Source: Haemonchus contortus
Lineage: Eukaryota > Nematoda > Chromadorea > Rhabditida > Trichostrongylidae
DNA length: 64,000 bases
Direction of reading: 5' to 3'
Assembly (NCBI GenBank): GCA_000469685.2
Contig: LS997565.1
Location: 24,732,272-24,796,271, forward strand
Part shown: positions 12,108 through 22,624 of the stretch, in pieces
Numbering within the stretch: position 1 is the first letter of the stretch
Layout of the letters: every line of letters starts with the position of its first letter
Notes under the pieces: generated by a model
Told to the model about the DNA's origin: nothing
Databases searched by the model: none
What the model saw: only the letters and a program-made list of their open reading frames with translations
Program-made: the position numbers and the translations under genes

Positions 12108-12917
12108 TCTTCAAGCAGTCAACACATTGGTAAATAAGGGCACGCGTGTGAGCTTTAGCAGCATTGCGGTCAATAAATGGAGAACACCCGATTCGTACCA
12201 TCACCTTCTTCTAAGCACGCCAAGGGAAAAAGAAGGGTGTAGCAGTTCAAATTAACAGCAACTTATTCAGTGCTGGCAATGCTCACCGATCGACGGTCAA
12301 CAATCGGTTGGACCGCTTCACTGGAGGAGATACTAGCCTTCGAAGTAACGCAAGCATCGCCCCTTGATTCAATGGAGGTGGAGGGATCCATCCACTATGA
12401 GTTGCTAAACGCGGACTAGGTGGACACAGCTATCGGTTACCCCTATGAACCCCGGAATTTGGCCAGTGGGATTACAGAAAGATGATAAAAACCGTAAATC
12501 AGGTCCCTACAGAAAACGCACGTCGAAATTTCGTTTTAAACACGCACCAAAAGTTCCACGATTCCAGCTGGTTCCAGGTTGTTCATCAGTCGTACTCCCC
12601 AAGTGTTGCCCCTTTTACCTACCATGCGCTCCGCCATCTTGTATCCCGTTGTTGAAAAAAAAAATTCGTAACTTAATGTGATCCTAAAACGGCAGTCAAT
12701 TACTTCTTTGAGTCACAGCTTCCTCACAGCTGGATAAAAGGCATCAGTGATTTACTCAAAGGATAATAGAAGGTTGTTGACCTCTTTGGTAAAAATATTT
12801 CCGAAAATTGATTGGCCTGGAAAATTTCAGGAACGGTTTGAAGAAGACCTTCATTGTGTCGCAGGACTTTCCTTCCAACCTAAAAGATTGAGCACTGCAG
12901 CCATACCATCATCAACT

Positions 12918-13037
12918 TCATTTGTCCCAATAACCACATGACGTGCTGGTGGAATAGCATCTGCTGCGATGAAATGTGGTTATTGGGACGACTGTCGGCG
13001 CGATCTCAGCAGGTTCAGCTTTCTTTCGAGGTGGCAT
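12918..13037 (-). CDS. small open frame starting MPPRKKAEPAE
   Basis: A 39-codon frame with a basic front end (MPPRKKAEPAEIAP). It runs into a short hairpin (CCAATAACCACAT and its complement, 12927-12990) and stops. It could be the first exon of a nuclear or DNA-binding protein, or a remnant. It diverges from the TATA-driven frame at 13308, 270 bp away. I do not recognise the family. Confidence 0.25.
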   Translation of the reverse strand: MPPRKKAEPAEIAPTVVPITTFHRSRCYSTSTSCGYWDK

Positions 13038-13245
13038 TTTAAATCTTCTCGTGAATAGGAGCATATCCTCTGGTTTTCCGAAGATAATTTTTGCCACGCT
13101 TCCCCACAAAGTTCCGAACGTAATCGGTTTCGAGAAAATACAATTCTACGAATGCCGAGGGACTACTCGTCCGGCGATATCAACCAAAATTCAGTTGTAA
13201 ACAAGGGGCAAGCGCCATCGCTCGCTCGCGGGCCGAATCGCGGAC

Positions 13246-13253
13246 TATAAAAG
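13246..13253 (+). promoter_or_regulatory. TATA box
   Basis: TATAAAAG lies about 25-30 bp before a plausible start site (near 13276) and 55 bp before the ATG at 13308. It is in a locally GC-rich segment. Strong TATA boxes with short leaders are uncommon for ordinary worm genes and more common in transposons and viruses. Confidence 0.45.
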
Positions 13254-13307
13254 CAGCCATTCTCCCGCGTGCGCCGCGATTTCATCACCTCACAAACAGC
13301 GAACTTT

Positions 13308-13529
13308 ATGAAGCCTCTAACTACCTGCCTCATATACGATACAAAGAAAAAGGAAGTAACAGTATACCAAAACCGCGTAAGCAATCGCAGGGGGACATAC
13401 ACGGGACACAGGACAGAGAATCCGTATCTACAAATAGTTTTTAGGAAAGGTGATTACCAATTAATTTATGAAGAAAGAAAGAAAACGCGAAAACGCTATT
13501 TCCTTGAACAGTTTGGGGGAGTGGTGTAG
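13308..13529 (+). CDS. orphan 73-residue protein
   Basis: A single open frame from ATG at 13308 to TAG at 13527-13529. It begins MKPLTTCLIYDTKKKEV and ends RKRYFLEQFGGVV. It is strongly charged and basic (KKKEV, EERKKTRKR), with alternating hydrophobic residues that suggest beta strands, and has no signal peptide or membrane segment. A TATA box sits 55 bp upstream. No introns are visible. I do not recognise the family. It could be a gene from an inserted DNA element or a lineage-specific gene. Confidence 0.4.
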   Translation: MKPLTTCLIYDTKKKEVTVYQNRVSNRRGTYTGHRTENPYLQIVFRKGDYQLIYEERKKTRKRYFLEQFGGVV

Positions 13530-14007
13530 GTTTTGTAGATTGGGAAAAAGCACAAGACAACGGTCGTAGTCGTAAGAGTCGTTGTGGGGCCTTTCTGCAA
13601 CAGAAAAATACCCTCCTGAAGTGTCATGGTGAGCGAGAAAAGCAATAAGTTCAACACACCTACGACCGATGACTAGGAAATGAGAAAACATGATTTGCAG
13701 CAGTGGCTGTACTACTAATGTGGTAGGATGAAATAAAAAGCGCCACTTTTGGTGTGATGTGAGAATATAAAGGCGCAACCCGTTCCAACAACCAGTTTTC
13801 CCTGCTTATCGATTACTGAAAACCACTGGAGAAGAAAGCGCCTTGTTTCGAGGGATCTCGATGTCTACGATGAAAACTTTTCACCTTTTTTTTTAAAAAA
13901 TTTCATCGTGAGAGCAACGCCTCAAGACTCAAGTCGGATTTCACAGTACCGCGAATGTGTTACCAGTATCCCGAAGACACACTCAAGCGCTTCCAAACAC
14001 CGTAACA

Positions 14008-14537
14008 TACAGTAGCGCTCAAAAGTCATCGGTGAAATGGCTCTTCAGGGGAACTTTTCAGTCGTAACTTCTTTCATACTGGAACTAATAAAGCAAAACT
14101 TCTTTATTCGGAGCGTGAGTGTATCGTGAATATTTACCACTATTAACCTGCAATCTCATCATGTTCCAGATGTTCCAAAGAGCATGGACTCAAAATCGAC
14201 TGAAAATACAGATGATGATCCTTTTCGAATCTCTTTCCTTTTTGTCATGTCAGAAGTGTACGAGCGGTAATGCCGAACACAATAGATGAGAAAAACGCAC
14301 ATAAGGTGCGAATAAGTGCAGACGTCAACGACTTTACTTTTAGCAAAATCTGCTACCGCAACAAACACCTTGCTCTATCTGTGGATATTGCAGCTTCGCA
14401 GTCAAATAATATGGGGTAGGGTGAAATATGCTCTAGTTAAACATATCCAAATTTCGCGCGATTTGGTCTACTGAGAAAAAAGTTATGAACGAAAAAGCGT
14501 CAAAGCATTTCACCGAAGACTTTTGAGCGCTACTGTA
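14008..14537. mobile_element. Tc1-type MITE, copy 2
   Basis: The element spans 14010-14535 (526 bp) with TA at both flanks. It has the same CAGTAGCGCTCAAAAG termini and the same internal sequence as the copy at 3045-3569 but in inverted orientation. Its left terminus differs by one base (GTCATCGG rather than GTCTTCGG). Confidence 0.8.
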
Positions 14538-14539
14538 TA

Positions 14540-16856
14540 CGACGCATCAGAAGGGTATCCTGGGTGAAACCCACAGATCTGGGGGGGGGGGGACCAGGGG
14601 AGTTACTACCTCAGACCCCATGTGACGTTGAAATCCCTCCAATCAAGGTGCTTCCTGTGTGCCGACTATCTTTCGTCCAGCATTTGAATACAAACTGTGA
14701 AACTTACTGTTTGAACTCAATTCTTTACCACCTCACAGCTTTCTTTTCACATACGAATAATGGGTAACCACTCAGCAGCCATCCAGAAATAACGTGCTCC
14801 CATTACGCATACGGTCCTATGAATAAACACGACCGCTCTTAAGGCCACTGCGCGGCCTCCTTTTAGTAGCAATGTCCAAGTTTAGGATTCACGTTCTCCC
14901 TCCCAATTCAACCACCAGCTTCTTATGACCATTTGATAGTTCAACAAAAGCGTTCATGAGAATTATAATAACGTCCCCAATCATTCGAAGGTCTGCGTCC
15001 AGGAAAACATCTTTACCTTAAGACAGTGGAGAAAATTAGAACGATTCATAAGTACTGTCAACGTTTGGCACTTGTCAGTTAATATTACGTCATCTATAAC
15101 CAATGAACCTATGCACAGAACCAGTGAACTATGCTTGTTGTAGCTTAGGAAGAATCAACTACGAGCATAACGGAGCAGGAGAGGATCCACGTAATGAGAG
15201 CACTGTATGAATCATTGCATACCACAAGACTTGACCGACGGTGTAAAAACATCGATTTCAAATACAAACCAAAAGAACAGAAGATAGAGATAATGAGAAG
15301 TATGAGTTAACGGACAACATAAGACTGTGGTCTAGAGTCAGTAGAATACAAAACACATAATTGCAAAAGAACAAATAGAAGATCGGTGTTATGGGAGTAG
15401 ATCTGAACCGATAAAAACATCACCAACATGACGATGTGGCGATGAACAGAAAACGTTTAGCAGAGATGCTGTGGAAACTGTCTAGTTACCTCAAATTCGA
15501 ACTTTTACGTGACTACTTAAACTTTCTCTGCGTCCCTAACAGCAAAATGTTAGAGCGCACAGAAAATTAACATGGGTGACACTTCAGGGACTGGTAATTA
15601 AAGTCATATTGGTCAGTCAAGCAGAGCAATTAGAGATGATGAGTAACGGGAGGGCAGCAGACGAAAGCAGAAAAATAGGCGTGGTCGCTACAATTAAAGG
15701 AATCGTGTTCAAGTAGTCCGCAGGCCTAATCAAGTTGATGACGTGGTTTGCAATTCGAGCACGTTATACTACGCTACTTCTCTATGGTGAGTCTCTTCAG
15801 GTCTATCTCGCCTTTTCTGTATATTTTACGCAGAACTTCATAACTTTTCAAAAGGGCCTCAAAGATAGCCCGGTGTAGCTCTATTCCTGATGTCTCATTA
15901 GCCATCGGTTGTTTGCTTCAGCTCAAATGCATTGACTCCAGCAATTGTGTGTTGGGAATAGCTTCTTTTTTTCGTCATAAGGGTTATCTCATTTTGGAAG
16001 AAAATGGTTTGTGCGTGGTTCTTTTTTTCGAGCTGAAATTTCTGTCTTAAGATTCCTTTTTCCAAATCAGGGAAAGGTTTTTATCTGCCCTACAAAAAGT
16101 ATGAGGATTCAACCGTATTTTCGTTTCTTCGGCATGCCAAGTGGAAGGTTGAGGTGACAAAATCAGTCAATCGGAATCAATTAATTCTCCCACGTGCTGA
16201 GTATTTGGCAAACAAGATTGGCATCGTGTAATTTATTTCTCACTGGATATTCTTACAAAATCAGTTAATGACGTGATGACGTGACTTTGTCCTTATTCGT
16301 GACCTAATCCCAGTTTGTTACGATATTTTCGAAGCATCTCCAGTGGGAGCCTTTGAGGCTATTGTCATGGCTCGGCGGAAAACCTCCAAACTCACTTCAA
16401 AAATATTTCGATGATTATTTGGTCCCTCACTTGGTTGCACAGGAAAATGCAGGGTAACAAAATGTGCCTCTACCGCAAGAAAAAAAAAAGAGTTTTGGAT
16501 CTTATCAGTGATTGCTAGGGAGGACACCTATAAAGGCGAGGCTTTGTTAACGAAAGAATGTATTAAGTCAAATGTGACCGATGTGAAGCGATGACGCAGT
16601 TGATAGGATGGTAGTCTGGCAGATGCGGTGGGGTTATCATATTTCTTATTGAACTCGGTTTGTTTTTTCTAATAAGTTGTATCCCTTGATCATCTGCAGT
16701 GCAGCGCTGTCCACTTGAGAAACGTGAGCGGGTTCCCACTAATCCTCTGGGTGAACGAGTGCTGCGAATTAAATGGACACAAAGCTGTCCTCTGAACGTT
16801 CGATGTTAAAGAATGCAGATCCATTGAAGAACTAAATCGCATCTATGGGAGCTAAT
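14540..16856. other. no recognised gene
   Basis: About 2.3 kb of low-complexity and AT-rich sequence, with a run of guanines at about 14580-14592. No supportable exon. The last part may carry upstream sequence of the BET1 gene. Confidence 0.5.
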
Positions 16857-17032
16857 AGAGTTCAACGACGTGCATTGTTTCGGCGACCGACGACCTATCA
16901 TGATGCTGGCCACGTGTTGATCACGCAGCACAGATTGCGTTCAGGCCGAGCGGTATCCATTGGTCCAGCGTTGTCAACACGTGTCCAGCAACGCCTTCGG
17001 TCGATCGGTTGTTCGCTACATCGTTGAACTCT
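16857..17032. mobile_element. small foldback element
   Basis: Inverted ends AGAGTTCAACGACG and CGTTGAACTCT enclose 176 bp. Inner arms carry CTGGCCACGTGTTGA and its complement. The ends and inner arms match the larger foldback element at 20572-21191, so the two are one family. The frame starting MGANRVQRR lies within it and is not a gene. Confidence 0.65.
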
Positions 17033-17356
17033 GAGGGCACCCTATGACCCACCTGCATACCAGCTGCGCCATCGCTTCACATCGTACTCAGTGACTTGGC
17101 ATGTTTATATTTACGACGGAATGTTTCCATCGAACACAATCACGTCACGAGAAGTAATACTTGCATATTTACATAACTCATGCAGAAGTGGTTTGGTAGA
17201 TTTTCATGGCAGTGTGAGGGTAAGCCTTACCGACAAATGGTGGCATGAATCTCATCGTGAAGGAGCAGTGCTATTCATTATCCCTTCCTATCAGATTGTT
17301 CGCGTTTTCCACAATTCTTTTTTCTCACACTCCATTTATATGTTTCTTCCTTTTCA

Positions 17357-17358
17357 GA
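17357..17358 (+). promoter_or_regulatory. likely spliced-leader acceptor for BET1 gene
   Basis: A strong acceptor, TTCCTTTTCAG, ends at 17357, 49 bases before the BET1-like ATG, with no matching donor needed upstream. In nematodes this arrangement marks the site where a spliced leader is joined. Confidence 0.5.
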
Positions 17359-17406
17359 TTGCTTCCCTAGCTCTGCTCTTTCCTCACGGAGTCCATCTCT
17401 TGACCT

Positions 17407-18805
17407 ATGGCTTTTCGTGGTACGAGAGGAGGTCTTGTTTTACGTTGTCTTCTCATTTACGAGATAATTATGATTGTTCACATATTAAGGTCCTAGCACC
17501 AGTAACACATATGATGGCAGTTATCTAGAGCGGCACAACGACAGTCTAGTTGATGAATTATCGACGAAGGTTGCAGCGCTGAAGAAGGTAATTTTTTTAA
17601 AATCTATTTTTCTTTTCCTTTAATCGCATCTGATCGTGGTCATCCTCCGGCTGATTCAGCCAGAGGACGATGACGAATTATAGTGTTGGTAGCTGCATAT
17701 GGTCTGGGCCAAGGTATGGGTTTTTAACAAGTTTTCATTAGGAGTTCTGAATTCCTCCGATAATGTTATGTGAGAACTGAGACAATGATTTGCTCTACTC
17801 AATATCACCTCACTTCACATCACTACTCCTCTTTTACCATCACATCTGCAAGTGTCATAATAGCGATAAATTAAAGGAAATTCCGTGTTCATGGTCGTTC
17901 AGGGAGCTGTATATCACATCACATTACTTGATTTCAACATAGTAACTTCCTTAGTTGGCAGGAGCCACTAACAGGGGAAAATCACACCTAACCTACCTAC
18001 CTTACTCTCCTTCGAAGGAATCAATTTTGTATTTTTGAATGGATTTCAGGTGACGATATCAATTGGAGAAGATGTTAGAGAACAGAACCGTTTGTTAAAC
18101 AGCATGGATGATGATTTTGACTCTTCGAAAGGATTACTGACGTCAACGATGAAGCGCCTTGGTATTGTTAGTAAGGCTGGAGGTTGGTTCACTTTTTTTC
18201 GTTCCGCTTCTTCAGCCCTGCTCTATCATTGACTCTTCCCTATGAAATTGTTATTGGTTTCTGTTAAATGAAGGGAACAGTCTCCGTCATTTTAGCAGTT
18301 GTTGACTCCAACAGAGTTTGTGATCAGCACTTAATTGAGCACAAATTAGGTCAACTCAAAAATGTGATGATTTTATAATCTCGTTAAGCATAAGACAACT
18401 TATAGGTGGATAACTGTGGAGTATGATATGCGAAAAAACGAAGCTGTTTGATGAAATAGACACCAATGTTGGAAGGAATATGGCCGTTCGAACAGAGGGA
18501 TTGGGGAGTACGAGTTTTAATCAAACGATTTAACTTGTTCTCCTGTGGATCCATTAAAGGGTATACTGGCGCCCCAGAGGTCGTTCGATTATTTAGTTCC
18601 CTCCTTTTTAGTCATGCGGTTGTCGGGAGATGAAGGAAGCAATTATTTTGTTGATCATATTGACAAAGCTTTTTCAAATAATGAGTGCTAAATTCGCTAG
18701 CTCCTACCCGCTCACTTATTTTTATTTTCAGGCAAAAATCTGATGTGTTACCTGGTGTTGTTCGCTCTATTCGTCTTCTTCGTTATATATTACCTGGCCA
18801 GGTAG
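17407..18805 (+). CDS. bet1: BET1-type Qc-SNARE
   Basis: A 109-residue vesicle-fusion protein of ER-to-Golgi traffic, built from four exons: 17407-17431, 17490-17587, 18050-18182 and 18732-18805. The SNARE helix covers roughly residues 20-80. The central layer glutamine is in VREQNRLL (about residue 53), followed by DDDFDSSKGLL. The C-terminal membrane anchor (LMCYLVLFALFVFFVIYYL, about residues 89-107) ends two residues before TAG. Length fits the family, which is usually about 115-120 residues. Exon phases agree throughout. The one weak point is the first intron, whose acceptor is ATTAAG rather than TTTCAG; the N-terminus MAFRGTRGG is therefore a model. BET1 proteins normally pair with SEC22, membrin and syntaxin-5. 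Confidence 0.88.
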
Positions 18806-20571
18806 ACTGACTGTAAATACTTCACAATCGGACACATAAGTCACATAAGTCAACGATATTCCGAGGGCTTTGTTTTAGAATAATCTAAGACCATCTGTAT
18901 TTACATTCACTTTTTACGGTTTCGGAAATTTCACTGACGATTATGATTCCATTGTTAACCGAAGACGGTGATGGTAAACTGACAAACTATAAAGAATTCT
19001 ACTGTCTTTTCCCTGTTAGGCGACAGTCACGTTGCACAACTTTATAGTGAAATTTGAATGTGGGAAAGAATTTATCTTCTCATTGTTCGCTACACTGTAT
19101 AACATTCTTTCGTTCCTTTATTTTGATATGTGAGGCGCCTTATTTGGTAACCGATAACACGGAACAGGCGAGCATCGTTCGGCGTATGCATCAAAATGGG
19201 GAGTTTGTAGCCTCGTTCAAGTGTTGCTGAACGATTCGCTTGTCTTCACAGTTTTCCACTCAAGTCTAGGCTCGACCCTGGATTTAAAAACCGTTTGCGG
19301 ATTCTGAGAGTTATGGCTGCACGAGCACACAATTATTTAGGATCTGATTTAGTTATAAGATTAGAATGACGAGATTTCACGAAGGGGCGGTGTAAAGCCT
19401 TAAAAGTGTACCAGGTCCAAGGCCAGCCGGCCTGGCGAGTCTCTTCTCAATACTCTCCACGTCCTCAGCTTTCCTCAAATCATCGCTCGCCATGTCACCA
19501 CGGAACTGCGTGAGTGTCGTCAGCGAACTTTGCTGATTCATTTTCTTATCGCCGCTAGTCCCGTGGCTGTGAGCGTAAGCTCTTACACTTTTGAGAATGA
19601 AGTGCGAAGCAATATACTCACTCTTCTGTTTATTGAGTAATCCAAGAAATGAGCCTTAAAATCCACTTTAATTCATGAATCGAATTTGCTTGTGGGGGTG
19701 CAACTGTGATGAACAAGAGTATGCTGTCTTGCAGAACTTGGATGCCACACAAACGGAGAAAGTCCGTTGCGCGCGTCCGTTGAAAGTAGGTCACCCCGCC
19801 CACTTCACGCGCGGCGCACCCTGCTGAGGTTTCTATGACATTACAGTACCACTAAGTGTCAGTGGAGCGAACGATTTGCATTCGTCCGTGTTATCTTCTC
19901 TTTGGCTGACTGCCGTGGACCAAAGCGCAAATCGTATGCCCCACTGACAACTGCGACGTTCGTCAAGTATCGTGGGCTGACCCTCGCATGCGACGGCTGC
20001 GGCTTGACCTAGTTTCGACGGAAGCGCGCAACGAAGCGCACCCCACACAAACAAATACCAAGCTACATTCGCTCCAACCATTAGCCCGGCTACGGGTACC
20101 GGCTCGAGCACCTAGGGCGCAACACACTCAGTGACTTACTACTGCACAGTATTGCCCGAGATATTTTTGCGAACCGTCGTCTATGTTCTTTAAACAAGTC
20201 ATTCGATAACCAGATACCGTAAGTGCAACCGCCTTTGAAATGAAAATCACACCTGAAAAGGTTAGTGCCTGTTTGCTACTCCACATATTGAGTGGGATCT
20301 CATGCAAAGCTCACATTTACGGAACGTGGTGTCAAGTGACTTGTGACCAACCAAAGCGTGTTCAAGCTCCTTCAAGCCGGCAGCCAAGAAGTTTTAATAG
20401 GTATCTCTTACGTATTATATGTGAATGGAAGAGCTGGTATTGATTGATGTTCTTGACTGTCAATTCAATGATCGGTGTACTTTATTCGCGGAAGTCACAC
20501 CTAGCGAATGCCCAATGGAAGCCACATCCTAGGACGAAAATTCCGAAGAGGGCAAGAGACAAGAGGCTGCT
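18806..20571. other. no recognised gene
   Basis: Follows the BET1 stop; no clear AATAAA is seen nearby. GC-rich sequence around 19740-20110 with an open frame on the minus strand looks like a decayed repeat rather than a gene. Confidence 0.5.
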
Positions 20572-21191
20572 TTCAGACTTCAACGACCGACCGACTGACC
20601 GATTGTGGCTCCACTGGCCACGTGTTGACAACGCAGGATACCAATTAATCACTGGTGCTAAGTGGGTTGGGGGGGACCACGCGGCGCGGCTGCGGCGCGG
20701 CCCACTGCGCTCTCCAGCAAGACAGTACTGGGCCTGAGTCTGGGAAGGAATGGTAAGGTTGTACTCATGTGTTTCGTGATTCAGAACAAACAATATGCTT
20801 GCATATAATGGATACACTTCTTCTGAGCCGACAAAACCTATTTTTTAAGCAGGGGAAGGGCTCCGGGGTGGGTGAGATGGTTGTCTCGTGCAAGAAGCTG
20901 AGATGAGATAAAAGTTGAACGTCCAATTGGCTCGCCCACCCCGGAGCCCCCCCCCCCTTCCCAAAATAGGTGAAAAGTACACAGTTACAACATAAAAAAC
21001 TATGAAACATCTCTAAACACCGTTTCGGGCTTGGAGAGCGCAGTGGGCCGCGCCGCAGCCGCGCCGCGTGGTCCCCCCCAACCCACTTAGCACCTAATCA
21101 CTCGCCCTCACGAGCCATGTGGCTTGAACGCAATCTGACCAGAGTTGTCAACATATGGCCAGCGCCGCTCGGTCGGTCGTTGAACTCTGAA
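20572..21191. mobile_element. large foldback element
   Basis: A 620-bp palindromic element. Outer arms: CGACCGACCGACTGACCG on the left, with the complementary GGTCGGTCGTTGAAC on the right. Next come GC-rich arms (GACCACGCGGCGCGGCTGCG at about 20676 and its complement at about 21055), and a third, inner pair containing CTCCGGGGTGGG and CCACCCCGGAGC. The inner pair is also shared with the element at 45737-46225. No transposase. Confidence 0.75.
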
Positions 21192-22624
21192 TGTAGCCGA
21201 AAACGCGCTCTTTGAGCGGTGCGCATAAACTTCGAGCAACTTCCGCCAAAATTAAATTTCATAAAATCTTGAAGGATTGAAAAACTGAGTAAAAGTAGTC
21301 AGCAACGTTAAATGTTACATATTGAAGAAGCTACCTTCAAGAGGGAAAGCATTATAAAATCTAACGTATTGAAACGACCCCTCTTTCGCGTACTTAAACC
21401 AAAGGTTTGAGCCTTCAAGCAAAAAAAGAAAATAGTAAATTTATTTAACCTAAAACACAAATCGTATTTAGGAAAGTGTTGAAATGGAAAAACTCGTCAC
21501 ATCACCCACATCATCAGAAATTCACAAAGAGTACTCAAGAAAAGTGAAGATAATATGATGCAGAGACAAATACTTCTACAAAATATAGTGTGTACAAAAA
21601 ATATTGAAAATAGAGCGTATTTTAGCGAGCTAGAACACAGATAAGAGTCAATGATTGAATCATTCACATCACATATGAAAAAAGGGAAGAATTTAGGAAG
21701 AAAAACAAGGAACGAAGGTGGAACATGCAGGTCGGTATGGTTGAAGCCCAAAAAACTCAAATTTCGGAAACTCGCGCGAGCGCGAGGCCAGTCCTTATGA
21801 GCTGCCTCGTCGCATCACGTAGCTGTATTAGCGCCTCATTTACACCAACAAATCTATCCCCACTCTTTGAATTCCCTTGACAGGTTGCTTGCAGAGTAGA
21901 GCGTTGAGCGTTGAGGATCGCATTTATATGTACCGACCTGGACGAGTTGTCCAGATCAGAAACCGCGTCGAATGGGTGGCGTGACGGGCCGTGCCAAACG
22001 ACCGCCCCCCGATTCAGCGACATTCTTTCAACAGCCGCCCTGGCAGTCTCTGCGTTAGAGCATTGTTGTTGTTTGAAAACGTTGACGTTGTTGAAAACAA
22101 GTGAGAAAGCATTGAAAACATGAAAAGCAAGGGCATACTATACGAAACTATGAAGCAATAAACGTTAGAATTAAGGAGGCGAAAGAAGGGGGCAGAGCAT
22201 TTGAAACGCTCAAGAAGAGTGCAAAAGCGGCATCAATCGCCGACCTCTGGGATACCGAAGAGCATCTGCGGCAGCCCAACTTTGGAAAGCATCGAGCGAC
22301 GTCGCACTCCGCTTATATGGCTTCAAAAAGGGTGCTGAAAATGAGAGCACCTACTCAGTTCCGGTTACGTGACGGTAACATATACCGGGTCGGTATGTGC
22401 GGTATTTGCGGCTGTTGCTGTCACCTCTGCAAAACTGAGTCACCGCGCAATGTGATTACAACGGAGGAGGATTCCGTCACGATTTCCGACAGCCAGTTGA
22501 CGCGAGGAGGTGAACGAACTTTGGTGAAATGAACGGCAACAGCATTTACCAAACTGCGCCTTGATTTGAGGACCAGATTTGAATTAAATAATAAAGAAAA
22601 CCGCGTCAATCACATTCGATTCTT
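21192..22624. other. no recognised gene
   Basis: Downstream (3') flank of the Ufm1 protease gene. Open frames at 21497-22023 and 22317-22609 lack splice signals and known motifs. Confidence 0.5.

Noticed and set aside
13463..13778. 105-codon minus-strand frame
   Set aside because: It is partly antisense to the TATA-driven frame and has no motif.
17091..17528. 145-codon plus-strand frame as a separate gene
   Set aside because: It overlaps the spliced-leader site, first exon and first intron of the BET1 gene in another phase.
19833..20111. 92-codon minus-strand frame with hydrophobic segments
   Set aside because: GC-rich repeat-like DNA with no splice signals and no recognised family.
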